A DNA stretch of 64,000 nucleotides, from positions 38,281 to 102,280 of the forward strand of contig SAQL01000023.1 of the NCBI GenBank assembly GCA_004020645.1. Reading direction: 5' to 3'. The notes below the pieces were generated by a model. That model saw only the letters and a list, made by a program, of their open reading frames with translations. It ran no database searches and was not told where the DNA came from. Source of the stretch: Mesorhizobium sp. (lineage in GTDB: Bacteria > Pseudomonadota > Alphaproteobacteria > Rhizobiales > Rhizobiaceae). Made by a program: the position numbers and the translations under genes. Within the stretch, counting starts at the first letter, position 1. Every line of letters begins with the position of its first letter. Below are positions 36,262 to 43,586 of the stretch, piece by piece.

Positions 36262-37905
36262 TCAGGCCGCGCTCTCCCAGTCCGCGCCGGGAATGGCCGC
36301 CACGAGACGCCTGGTGTAGTCGTTCTGCGGGTCGCGGAAGACCTGTACCGGCGGTCCGGACTCGACCACGCGTCCCTTATACATCACCGCGATCTCGTCG
36401 CAGATCTGGCTGGCAACGCGCAAATCGTGCGTGATGAACATCATCGCCACGTTTGTCTCGCGCTGGATCTCGGTGAGCAGTTGTAGGATCTGCGCCTGGA
36501 TGGAGACGTCGAGCGCGGACACCGCCTCGTCCGCCACCAAGAGCAGCGGGTCGAACATCAGCGCGCGCGCGATGCCGATGCGCTGCCGCTGCCCGCCGGA
36601 AAATTCATGCGGAAAACGATCGTAGGAGCCGCGGTCGAGCCGCACCGTGTCGAGCAGGCGCAAGGCCTTGCTGCGTGCCGCCGCCGCCGTCATGCCGTGA
36701 GCTACGGGACCGACCATCAGGATCTGGCCGACCGTATGGCGCGGGTTGAGCGAGGCGAAGGGGTCCTGGAAGATCATCTGGATCAGCGGACGCAGCGGGC
36801 GAAATGCGTCGGCCGACATGGCCGCGATGTCGCGCCCGTCGAACAGGATGCGGCCACTGTCCGGCTCCGCCAGCTTGAGCAGAACCTTTCCCAGCGACGA
36901 CTTCCCCGAGCCGGATTCCCCGACGATACCCAGCGTCTGCCCCTTGCGGATCGAGAAGCTGACATCGTTGACGGCATGCACGACGCGCGCCCTCGAAAAG
37001 AAGCCGCCCTGCCCGCCATAGGTCTTGTTGAGCTTGTCGACTTCGATCACCACAGGCTGCGCCGCGCCTTGCTCGCGCTCTCGGCTGCGCACTCGCGGCA
37101 CCGCCGCGATCAGCCGTCGCGTATAGGGATGGGTGGGACGCGTGAGCACGTCGGCGGTTGGGCCCTGCTCGACCAGCCTGCCCTTCTCCATGACGACGAC
37201 CCGGTCGGCGATCTCTGAGACGACGCCGAAATCATGGGTGATGAACATCACGCTCATGCCTTTGCGGCGCTGGATCTTGCGGATCAGCTCGAGAATCTGC
37301 GCCTGCGTGGTGACATCCAGCGCCGTGGTCGGCTCGTCGGCAATCAGCACATCCGGATCGAGCGCCAGCGCCATCGCGATCATCACCCGCTGCCGTTGTC
37401 CGCCAGAGAGACGGAACGGATACTGGTGCTGCATGAGCGGCGGTTCGGGCAAGCCGACTTCTTCCAGAAGCTCCAGCACCCGCAGCGTGCGGCTGTCGCG
37501 GTCGCCGACATTGTGGGCGCGCATGACCTCGGCGATCTGGTCGCCCACCGTCATCAACGGGTTGAGCGCTGAGAGCGGGTCCTGGAAGATCATCGACACC
37601 GCCCGGCCGCGCAGACCGCGCAACATCGTCTCGGCGGCGCCGGTGATGTCCTGGCCCTTGAACAGGATCTTGCCCGACGTGACGCGTATGGTCGAAGCGA
37701 GCAGTCCCATCACCGCGTTCGCGGTCACCGACTTGCCCGAACCAGACTCGCCGATGATGCAAAGAATCTCGCCGGCGCGCAGCTCGAAGGAGACGTCCTC
37801 GACGGCAAACGCACGCTCCATGTTGCGGGGCAGGCTCACCGTCAGTCGTTCGACCGCCAGCAGAGGCCCGGGTCCGCGTTCGGCTACCTTCACGCCGTTC
37901 GGCAT
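36262..37905 (-). CDS. ABC importer ATPase with two fused domains (GsiA/DppD-DppF type)
   Basis: The 547-residue product has two complete ABC domains. Each has Walker A GESGSGKS, a Q-loop (IFQDPLSALNP; IFQDPFASLNP), a signature (LSGGQRQR; FSGGQRQR) and Walker B followed by DEP or DEA. Each carries the C-terminal oligopeptide-ATPase tail (HPYTRRLIAAVP; NDYTRRLVAAIPG). It powers the OppBC-type permeases of the cluster. The ATG at 37905 has AAGGGGAG upstream; the longer frame to 38085 crosses the operator and is rejected. It is the most upstream gene of the cluster. Confidence 0.93.
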   Translation of the reverse strand: MPNGVKVAERGPGPLLAVERLTVSLPRNMERAFAVEDVSFELRAGEILCIIGESGSGKSVTANAVMGLLASTIRVTSGKILFKGQDITGAAETMLRGLRGRAVSMIFQDPLSALNPLMTVGDQIAEVMRAHNVGDRDSRTLRVLELLEEVGLPEPPLMQHQYPFRLSGGQRQRVMIAMALALDPDVLIADEPTTALDVTTQAQILELIRKIQRRKGMSVMFITHDFGVVSEIADRVVVMEKGRLVEQGPTADVLTRPTHPYTRRLIAAVPRVRSREREQGAAQPVVIEVDKLNKTYGGQGGFFSRARVVHAVNDVSFSIRKGQTLGIVGESGSGKSSLGKVLLKLAEPDSGRILFDGRDIAAMSADAFRPLRPLIQMIFQDPFASLNPRHTVGQILMVGPVAHGMTAAAARSKALRLLDTVRLDRGSYDRFPHEFSGGQRQRIGIARALMFDPLLLVADEAVSALDVSIQAQILQLLTEIQRETNVAMMFITHDLRVASQICDEIAVMYKGRVVESGPPVQVFRDPQNDYTRRLVAAIPGADWESAA

Positions 37906-37967
37906 GTCGGCACTCCCCTTACTTGAGCCAATTGCACGCAGTCGACTTAAGCGTGAGTGTAGCGAAG

Positions 37968-37988
37968 GTAGTGGACAACTACAACTAT
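37968..37988. promoter_or_regulatory. MarR operator candidate, copy 2
   Basis: GTAGTGGACA-acta-CAACTAT matches copy 1 outside the central four bases and the first base. It sits 62 bases upstream of the ABC ATPase start, where a repressor would block transcription of the transporter genes. Confidence 0.65.
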
Positions 37989-38079
37989 CTCCGTGTGGAG
38001 GCTGCATAACGCTCTTGGTCGCGCCTTCGCACGCAGCGTCTAGGAAGGGTGAAACCTCATAGATCCGGAAAGTTCCACA

Positions 38080-38098
38080 CTGCAATCTTATGCGACTT
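38080..38098. repeat. dispersed 19-bp repeat, second copy
   Basis: CTGCAATCTTATGCGACTT is identical to 8116-8134. Both copies lie in gene-free DNA next to remnants, which fits the end of a decayed insertion element; the family is not identified. Confidence 0.45.
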
Positions 38099-38294
38099 CA
38101 AAGCACAAGTAGAGAACATTCACCGGCTAGGTCTCTAGCTCATCACCTTGAGGTCAGCCTCGCGCCAACTCCTGACGTTGCGCTGCACGCAGGGAAGGTC
38201 GCGAGCCGATCCGTTGCCGGCCGTCAATGACGTGGGCGTTGGACGCCTGGATTGAGCCCAAGGCCGTCATTTGCACCAACGGAAGCGGGCACAA

Positions 38295-38516
38295 CTATCC
38301 AAGCTCATGGATCGTCACGCTCGGAATAACGGCCTTGGCGACGTCGCACAGGTATTGGTGATGCGTGAGGTAGATCACCTGACCCGCACATCCCATCTCC
38401 CCAAACAGCTTGAAGACCTCCTCGGATAGGACGTGATCGAAGGTTTCCATTATATCGGCGATAAAGGGCACAAAGGGTCCAACCGACTCGACTCGCTGTC
38501 GCTTTCGCCACATCAT
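38295..38516 (-). pseudogene. C-terminal remnant of a YhaN-like ATPase
   Basis: The minus-strand frame reads RVESVGPFVPFIADIMETFD, HVLSEEVFKLFGEMGCAGQV and IYLTHHQYLCDVAKAVIPSV to a stop at 38295. This is the Walker B and H-loop end of YhaN/SbcC-like ATPases (pattern pFvaDdl...fDd.ra.a....la..gQviylTHH..l). The usual Asp-Asp of Walker B has changed (ADIMETFD). Nothing upstream on the strand belongs to the protein. It is a stump from a second yhaN-like gene. Confidence 0.7.
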
Positions 38517-38538
38517 GTTCACGGGGGGCGCTTGGGGG

Positions 38539-39846
38539 ATGGTATTCCGATTTCGAAAATCTGTAAGGATTGCACCGGGAGTTCGGATAAATCTCAACGC
38601 GAAAAGTGCCAGCGTGCGGGTTGGACCGAAAGGGCTTGGATATACAGTTAGCACAACAGGCAAAAAGCGCCTCAGCGCGAGCATCCCGGGCACCGGACTT
38701 TCTTATTCAGAGGTTGTTTCGTCGAAGCGACAGCCCGTGCCTAGCGCGCCGTCGCAATTAGTTGCTTCTCAAACTAAGCCGTCTTCGAAGGGCCCGCTCG
38801 CCCTTGTGCTACTAGCCATTGGCGCTGGACTGGTTTGGTGCAGCACGCCGTATAATGAAACCCCCGGATTCGTGCAGCCGAATCTAAAGCCCGTGACAGC
38901 AGAACCGGACCCCCGAGCCTCCCAGGGTACAGACGCTTATGCCGGGCCCGCCCCTTCCGTTCAAAAGACACTTTATAGCACCGCAAATGTTCGCCTACGG
39001 ACATCCCCATCGGCTGAGTCCCAGATTGTACTCACCGTCCCAGTTGGATCTGCAGTGTTGTCATCGAAGCGCGAAGGCTCTTGGCATCACGTTTCATACG
39101 GGAACTATTCGGGCTGGATTTTAGGCGATTATCTCGCGGAGCCTGGCACTGAACCAGCGGCAACTTCTTCGCCGGTAGCACCACTGGTTTCAAGCGAACA
39201 GCCGGCCTCTGACAGCAACACAATCTCAGGCCGCGCGACCATCATCGACGGAGACACGATCGATATTGCCGGCACGCGCGTGCGTTTCAATAGCATCGAT
39301 GCGCCTGAGAGTGCTCAGCTCTGCCGGAATTCAAAGGGCAAGAACTACCGCTGCGGCCAGTCTTCTGCGAAAGCGCTTGATGCTTGGCTGGCAAAATCCC
39401 GGCCCGTAACCTGCACATTCATAGATTGGGATCGCTACGGCCGCTTCGTCGGCGACTGCTATCGTTCCGACGGCACGGCGGTGGCAGGATGGCTGGTCAC
39501 AGCCGGCCACGCAATGGACTGGCCGCAGCATTCGGGCGGCGCCTACGCGGGCCACCAAGACGAAGCTCGGCTGGCCAGGCGCGGGATCTGGCAAGGCGAG
39601 TTTCAGCCTCCTTGGGAGTGGCGTGCCGCACAGCAGGCGCCTAAGCCTGAAACCACGAATCCAGTTCGACTGCTCTCCGGCTCATGCGACATCAAGGGCA
39701 ACATCAGCAACAAGGGCGTTCGCATCTACCACCTCCCCGGCCAGCGTTTCTATGACGAGACAGTGATCAGCCCTGCCAAGGGTGAGCGAATGTTCTGTTC
39801 AGAAGATGAGGCGCGCGCGGATGGTTGGCGCCGGTCGAAAAGGTGA
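38539..39846 (+). CDS. multidomain protein: DUF4236, transmembrane segment, SH3, thermonuclease-like and C-terminal Cys motif
   Basis: About 435 residues from MVFRFRKSVRIAPGVRINLN. Residues 1-55 match DUF4236 (SASVRVGPKGLGYTVSTTGK, IPGTGLSYS). A hydrophobic segment follows (GPLALVLLAIGAGLVWCST). An SH3-like repeat comes next (STANVRLRTSPSAESQIVLT, WHHVSYGNYSGWILGDYL). A staphylococcal-nuclease-like domain has GRATIIDGDTIDIAGTRVRF and RYGRFVGDCYRSDGTAVAGW. The end (GNISNKGVRIYHLPGQRFYD, FCSEDEARADGWRRSK) resembles the tail of rhizobial secreted nucleases. The SNase catalytic residues Arg (VRF), Asp/Glu (DAPES) and Arg (DRYGR) appear kept. The DUF4236 fusion is unusual. Confidence 0.8.
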   Translation: MVFRFRKSVRIAPGVRINLNAKSASVRVGPKGLGYTVSTTGKKRLSASIPGTGLSYSEVVSSKRQPVPSAPSQLVASQTKPSSKGPLALVLLAIGAGLVWCSTPYNETPGFVQPNLKPVTAEPDPRASQGTDAYAGPAPSVQKTLYSTANVRLRTSPSAESQIVLTVPVGSAVLSSKREGSWHHVSYGNYSGWILGDYLAEPGTEPAATSSPVAPLVSSEQPASDSNTISGRATIIDGDTIDIAGTRVRFNSIDAPESAQLCRNSKGKNYRCGQSSAKALDAWLAKSRPVTCTFIDWDRYGRFVGDCYRSDGTAVAGWLVTAGHAMDWPQHSGGAYAGHQDEARLARRGIWQGEFQPPWEWRAAQQAPKPETTNPVRLLSGSCDIKGNISNKGVRIYHLPGQRFYDETVISPAKGERMFCSEDEARADGWRRSKR

Positions 39847-40029
39847 CTATAGCTGCAACTTCGTTGGACTTTGTATAGTCCGAGCCGCTGCAGGTCGATG
39901 CTTTCAAGCGTAGCTGGTTCTGTCGACGTCCAGATGGGAAGCCGTTCGCGCCATCCACGTCCGCTTTTGCGCAACGAAGACTTCCAATGCCGTCAGCGAC
40001 GAGGTCTGCTTTCAGGATGCGACGGTGCA

Positions 40030-40228
40030 GACGGTTGCGGCAGGTGTTGTAGGCGATCCGCCATTGGCCGCAGTCCTCGCAGGCCTCGACGTGACCGCCG
40101 AGGGCCGCGGTGCGACAATCCTCGATCGCGGACATCACCTTGAGCTGCAGCAGGCTAAGGTGCCCTGCATGGACGGCCCGGCCCGGTGGCACGGAAGATA
40201 TCGGCGACCTCGATCGAGGCGCGCACGG
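40030..40228 (-). pseudogene. IS91-family transposase fragment (N-terminal)
   Basis: The minus strand reads EVADIFRATGPG, then after a frame change RAVHAGHLSLLQLKVMSAIE, DCRTAALGGHVEACEDCGQW and RIAYNTCRNR. This is the zinc-finger start of IS91/ISCR-type Y2 transposases. The match breaks where RHCPKCQ should follow. Only about 65 codons remain. Confidence 0.8.
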
Positions 40229-40320
40229 CTCAGCCGTCGGGCGAGATCTCTCCCGGCTTGAACAGGCCGAGTTTGTCGAGCGGGCTCGTGACCGTGCGCA
40301 CCGTCCGGGTCGCGATCTTG

Positions 40321-40545
40321 CGCCTCCATGACCGGCGCGAGCAATGGCAAGCGGGCAGCGTTCCTGCCGGTGGCCTGTTCCTTACCGCCGGCGCCGACAT
40401 CCAGAAGGATCGCATTGAGGTTGACGTCTGGGCATGGGGCCGCAGTCTGGAAAGCTGGCTGATCGAGCACATCGTGCTAGACGGCGGCCCGGGAGACGAA
40501 GCCTGCTGGAAGGCGTTCGACGAAGTCCTCGGCCGCAGCTGGCAG
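40321..40545 (+). pseudogene. phage terminase large subunit (GpA type) fragment
   Basis: The frame contains LHDRREQWQAGSVPAGGLFL, TAGADIQKDRIEVDVWAWGR, SLESWLIEHIVLDGGPGDEA and CWKAFDEVLGRSWQ. This is the central nuclease-linked part of lambda GpA-like terminases. Neither the ATPase half nor the C-terminus is present, and no other phage genes are nearby. It is a relic of a prophage that was deleted. Confidence 0.75.
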
Positions 40546-40559
40546 CCTCCGAAAACGTC

Positions 40560-40715
40560 GCCAATGTCACGCGCAATTTCGCGCCTTGCGCCAAGCGCCT
40601 TTGCGGCAGGGTCTTTGCCGTCGTCAATAACGTCGTCGGCTTCCTCGCCGGTCGCAATGCGCGTGACGCGGACGGCGTTGCCGATCACGTCGGCTGGGCG
40701 CTTCTGGCCTTTAGG
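40560..40715 (-). pseudogene. fragment of a small rhizobial protein (PKGQKRPADV type)
   Basis: The frame PKGQKRPADVIGNAVRVTRI, ATGEEADDVIDDGKDPAAKA resembles short, basic rhizobial hypothetical proteins in which the sequence goes on with Gly/Lys/Ala-rich repeats; here it departs after AKALG. It starts inside the end of the neighbouring small gene without its own start codon. The first codons (KGQK) reappear at the corresponding place beside 42710-42904. Confidence 0.4.
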
Positions 40716-40911
40716 TTGGCTTGGCAACGTCGTCGCCCTCCACGGCACGCTCAAGATCATCCAGTTCGGTCAAAGTGCCGTCGCTGGCATAGATGTGGAA
40801 TTTGATATTCCCCGCTTTGAGTTCGCGCGCTTGGTTTACGGCCTGCCTGCTGGACAAGTCATTGACCATCAGGACGTTCGGCTCCTTACCGAGCTTTATG
40901 GAATAACTCAT
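40711..40911 (-). CDS. small hypothetical protein, 66 aa, in a duplicated unit
   Basis: The start at 40911 (MSYSIKLGKEPNVLMVNDLS) has GGAG 8 bases upstream. The protein is soluble, with the end IYASDGTLTELDDLERAVEG. Upstream lies a 28-bp element repeated before 42710-42904. The C-terminal patterns of the two proteins are distantly alike (KFHIYASDGTL versus THIIFDEGHTL), so they may be diverged copies. Function unknown. Confidence 0.55.
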   Translation of the reverse strand: MSYSIKLGKEPNVLMVNDLSSRQAVNQARELKAGNIKFHIYASDGTLTELDDLERAVEGDDVAKPT

Positions 40912-40927
40912 TGCCCCTGCTCCTGCT

Positions 40928-40955
40928 CCTATGCATTGCCCTAAGCATATAGGAG
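40928..40955. repeat. 28-bp leader element, copy 1 (copy 2 at 42912-42939)
   Basis: On the minus strand both copies read CTCCTATATGCTTAG, one variable base, then GCAATGCATAGG. They match at 27 of 28 positions and lie 8-20 bases before the starts of the small genes 40711-40911 and 42710-42904. They contain a TATATGCT stretch that could be a -10 region or part of the leader. Confidence 0.6.
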
Positions 40956-41169
40956 CGGGGCCGGAAGCGACAACGGCGCGGTGCGGGATGTGCTCTCTGC
41001 GGATCGCGATGAAAAATCCCCGTCCGCGAAGCATGATCTCTTGACATCCATGCCGCATGGCGAACTCGTCGAGCAGGCCAGCCAGCCGCCGGTCGCAGCC
41101 GCTGGCTCCTCTCCCAGGTACGATGCCGGTGCCAAGCTAACCACGCCCCCCTGTGGTGAGCTTAAATCA

Positions 41170-41206
41170 AACCCGCTGGCCTCCCCCTCCGGCAGCGGGT
41201 TTTTTT
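41170..41206 (+). terminator. intrinsic terminator
   Basis: Stem AACCCGCTG / CAGCGGGTT with a 14-base loop, followed by a run of seven T on the plus strand. No plus-strand gene is recognised directly upstream (40956-41169), so it may close a decayed gene or a small RNA. Confidence 0.7.
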
Positions 41207-41420
41207 ATCATCTGGACCTAGTTTGATAACCCGCGATCAGGCCAGCGTTCACGACGAGGTAGGCGCGAATTGGCGCCGAGTTATTAAACGGGCAGCGCAG
41301 GTAAAATCGACTCGTATGTACGGAACCGACACACTATATGCGGAGGGTCGCCGTGACCTTCATGGCAAGCCGGCGATTGGAAGAGTCGATCACGCTTTCG
41401 CCCAACAAGGGAGAAGCGAT

Positions 41421-41765
41421 TTGACCTTCAACCGGGTAGCGGATCCAACGCAGCTTTCAATGCTGGCCACAGTGGTGGACGAATATTGCCATCAGGCTGG
41501 GATAGCAGTTGGCGATCCGGCCAGGGAGCGTATTGGCCGTCACATCATCGAGTTATTCCGAAGCGGCATGGATAAGCCAGACGAGTTGTTGTTGGCCTTA
41601 GACCATCACTACGACGAGTGGCTTGGTGAGCGTGGCCTGCCGTCGTCTCGTGCCGAGCAAGCCGCATCGCTGGCCTCTGACGCTGCTCCCTCCCCTGCGG
41701 ATCACCCGTCGATGTCGCCGCTACGCTTCCCTCAGCGAAAAACCCTGAAGAAGCGGGGCTTCTAG
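41421..41765 (+). CDS. hypothetical protein, 114 aa
   Basis: The frame contains NRVADPTQLSMLATVVDEYC, GIAVGDPARERIGRHIIELF and KPDELLLALDHHYDEW, a helical soluble protein of a type common in rhizobia. The frame is open from 41223, but AGGGAG lies 7 bases before a TTG at 41421 and the earlier part has no coding look, so that start is favoured. No function known. The terminator at 41170-41206 separates it from upstream sequence. Confidence 0.55.
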   Translation: MTFNRVADPTQLSMLATVVDEYCHQAGIAVGDPARERIGRHIIELFRSGMDKPDELLLALDHHYDEWLGERGLPSSRAEQAASLASDAAPSPADHPSMSPLRFPQRKTLKKRGF

Positions 41766-41914
41766 CTTTCCGGAAGTGGCCGCTACTACCGCATACCGCC
41801 ACGACACAACTGCGTGTTAAACAGCAGGCAGTCATGGCACGGCGCCGAGCCGAGCACGACGTCCACCAACGCCTCGCCTAGTCTCGGTTAGGAACAGCAA
41901 AAGGAGTTGATGAA

Positions 41915-42368
41915 TTGACCGAAGAAGCCGACCGTCGCGCTGCCGAGCTAGCTGAACTTACTGCCGATGTTGTAGCTGCGTTCGTGAGCAACATACTCGG
42001 TGCCCGTCGCTGGACTGCCGGATCTGATAGCATCAGTTCACTCGTCGCTTTCGAATCTTAGCCAGCCGACGATAGTTGAACAGCGGCCGCTCGTCCCCGC
42101 CGTCAATCCGAAGAAATCGGTTACCCCAGACTTCATTACCTGCCTTGAAGACGGCAAGAAATTCAAATCGCTCAAGCGACATCTAGCCACCCACCATGGC
42201 ATGACCCCCGCCGAATATCGAAGCAAGTGGGACTTGCCGGGGGACTACCTTATGACGGCGCCCAACTACGCCGCCCAGCGCTCGGAACTGGCGAAGTCTA
42301 TTGGGCTAGGCCGCAAGGCTGCCGCGCCTGTCGAGAAGGTGCCTGCAAAACGGAAAGCAAAAGCGTAA
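41915..42368 (+). pseudogene. MucR/Ros-family zinc-finger regulator, split by a one-base frameshift
   Basis: From a TTG at 41915 (AAGGAG 8 bases upstream) the frame reads TEEADRRAAELAELTADVVA, AFVSN. It then must shift by one base near 41994 to continue VPVAGLPDLIASVHSSLSNL and the finger ITCLEDGKKFKSLKRHLATH, H, followed by MTPAEYRSKWDLPGDYLMTA. Removing one T at about 41994 restores the usual VSNNSVPVAGLP. The finger has Cys-x2-Asp instead of Cys-x2-Cys, as reported for some Mesorhizobium Ros homologues. MucR proteins bind AT-rich DNA and regulate exopolysaccharide and symbiosis genes. Whether the break is real or a base-calling error is open. Confidence 0.8.
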
Positions 42369-42435
42369 GGTCCTCCAATGTGGCCGCGTTGAGTGCGACT
42401 CAATCGGGGTCATGTGCTAAGTTTCCACGCTGGAG

Positions 42436-42642
42436 ATGGAACAAATGGAGCGGCAGCCACTGCCCAGGATGAACGACAACGGCAAGGCGGACAATCAATT
42501 GGCCGCGATGGTTGCTGCCTTCTTCGCTTCGATCAATGACCTAGATGCCCCGGCTGATCTACTGGCTGCTTTCCGTGAAAAGGTAAACCGCGCCAAAGAT
42601 CGAAACAACGGCAGCAGCCGACACGCTCCTGACGTTGAATGA
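42436..42642 (+). CDS. small hypothetical protein, 68 aa
   Basis: Reads MEQMERQPLPRMNDNGKADN, then QLAAMVAAFFASINDLDAPA and a charged end. GGAG precedes both possible ATGs (42436, 42445); the second has better spacing. The helical middle with small hydrophobic residues is soluble-looking. No family recognised. Confidence 0.45.
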   Translation: MEQMERQPLPRMNDNGKADNQLAAMVAAFFASINDLDAPADLLAAFREKVNRAKDRNNGSSRHAPDVE

Positions 42643-42709
42643 CTAAGCCGCCCGCTCTTGCCGACAGGTCTATTTCCGCGACCGCGCAATGACTGGGCCC
42701 TTCTGGCCT

Positions 42710-42904
42710 TTAGGTCCGGTCGGCATCTTTGAGGGCCTTCATGGTGCTTTCGATAGTTCCGTCGACCTTGAGGGTATGTCCCTCATCGAAGATTATGTGC
42801 GTAATCGTATGTGTCGCGTCCGATCGCATAAACCGAATTTGTTCGGGGGTCCCCCAAACGATGGTCTGTGTATCTACGTTAACAAATCGGCAGAACTGCG
42901 CCAT
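42710..42904 (-). CDS. small hypothetical protein, 64 aa, in a duplicated unit
   Basis: Starts MAQFCRFVNVDTQTIVWGTP at 42904 with AGGTGG 4 bases upstream; ends STMKALKDADRT. It lies behind the 28-bp element at 42912-42939 that also precedes 40711-40911, and both genes end at a shared stretch ACCTAAAGGCCAGAAG. Its predicted strands (TIVWGTPEQIRFM, THTITHIIFDEGHTL) suggest a small beta-rich fold. Function unknown. Confidence 0.55.
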   Translation of the reverse strand: MAQFCRFVNVDTQTIVWGTPEQIRFMRSDATHTITHIIFDEGHTLKVDGTIESTMKALKDADRT

Positions 42905-42924
42905 GAAACCACCTATGCATTGCG

Positions 42925-43017
42925 CTAAGCATATAGGAGTTTGGGCCTGCTTCCCGGCTCGGGCTTGATAACCGTGATCTGAGTTACGGGCTGATTGTCG
43001 GTTCGGATGTGTGGCAT
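42925..43017 (-). pseudogene. 5' fragment of an ABM monooxygenase-like gene
   Basis: MPHIRTDNQPVTQITVIKPE matches the start of the intact protein at 5073-5399 (MTHIRADNQPVTQITIVD). The leader before the ATG (AAGCGAGG, then four bases) is also kept. After about 25 codons the sequence runs into the 28-bp element and stops. It is a duplicate cut at the edge of that element. Confidence 0.7.
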
Positions 43018-43053
43018 AACGACCTCGCTTGATTGGCAATGGATTTTGCCGTG

Positions 43054-43419
43054 TCACTGCTGGCGGTCGAGGGGCCGGCCCGAGCGATCGAACACCCGGT
43101 CGATCTTGCTCGCCATGATGAAATCGTTCTCGTGCAGTCCTTTTATCTTCTTGGTGCTCAGGGAAACCGTCACATAACCCCAGCCGAAGCTGATGTCGGG
43201 GTGATGGCTTTCGGTTTCGGCGAGCTCACCGATCTCCTGAACAAGGGCGAGCGCGTCCCGGAAATTGCAGCATCGAAAGCTTCGCTGGATGCGGTGGGCA
43301 TCGTCACCCAGCTCCCAATCGGGAGCCTGTGCCTGGAGGCGTTGGGCTTCATCACGCGTGAGCGGCGGGACGCCGCCGCGACAAGGCGTACATGTTTTCT
43401 CGGCAAGAGTGTCGGTCAT
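43054..43419 (-). CDS. phhB: 4a-hydroxytetrahydrobiopterin dehydratase (PCD/DCoH)
   Basis: The 121-residue product has the pterin carbinolamine dehydratase fold: PDWELGDDAHRIQRSFRCCN, then the active-site motif ETESHHPDISFGW and VTVSLSTKKIKGLHENDF. It dehydrates 4a-hydroxytetrahydropterin formed by aromatic amino-acid hydroxylases. The N-terminus carries extra cysteines (CTPCRGG), as in many rhizobial members. No hydroxylase gene is nearby. Confidence 0.92.
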   Translation of the reverse strand: MTDTLAEKTCTPCRGGVPPLTRDEAQRLQAQAPDWELGDDAHRIQRSFRCCNFRDALALVQEIGELAETESHHPDISFGWGYVTVSLSTKKIKGLHENDFIMASKIDRVFDRSGRPLDRQQ

Positions 43420-43586
43420 GTTCCTGTCTCCAAGACCATTTTTAGCAGCAAATACGACAGCGACGAGCCTATCGATCGATCTCCCCGAAACACGATGTCG
43501 AGCGAACCGATGATCGCCGAGATATCGGCTCGCATGTGCCCGCGTCGCTGGCCTTCCGTCGTCCTGGCTATAGTCTCAGGCGCCGC

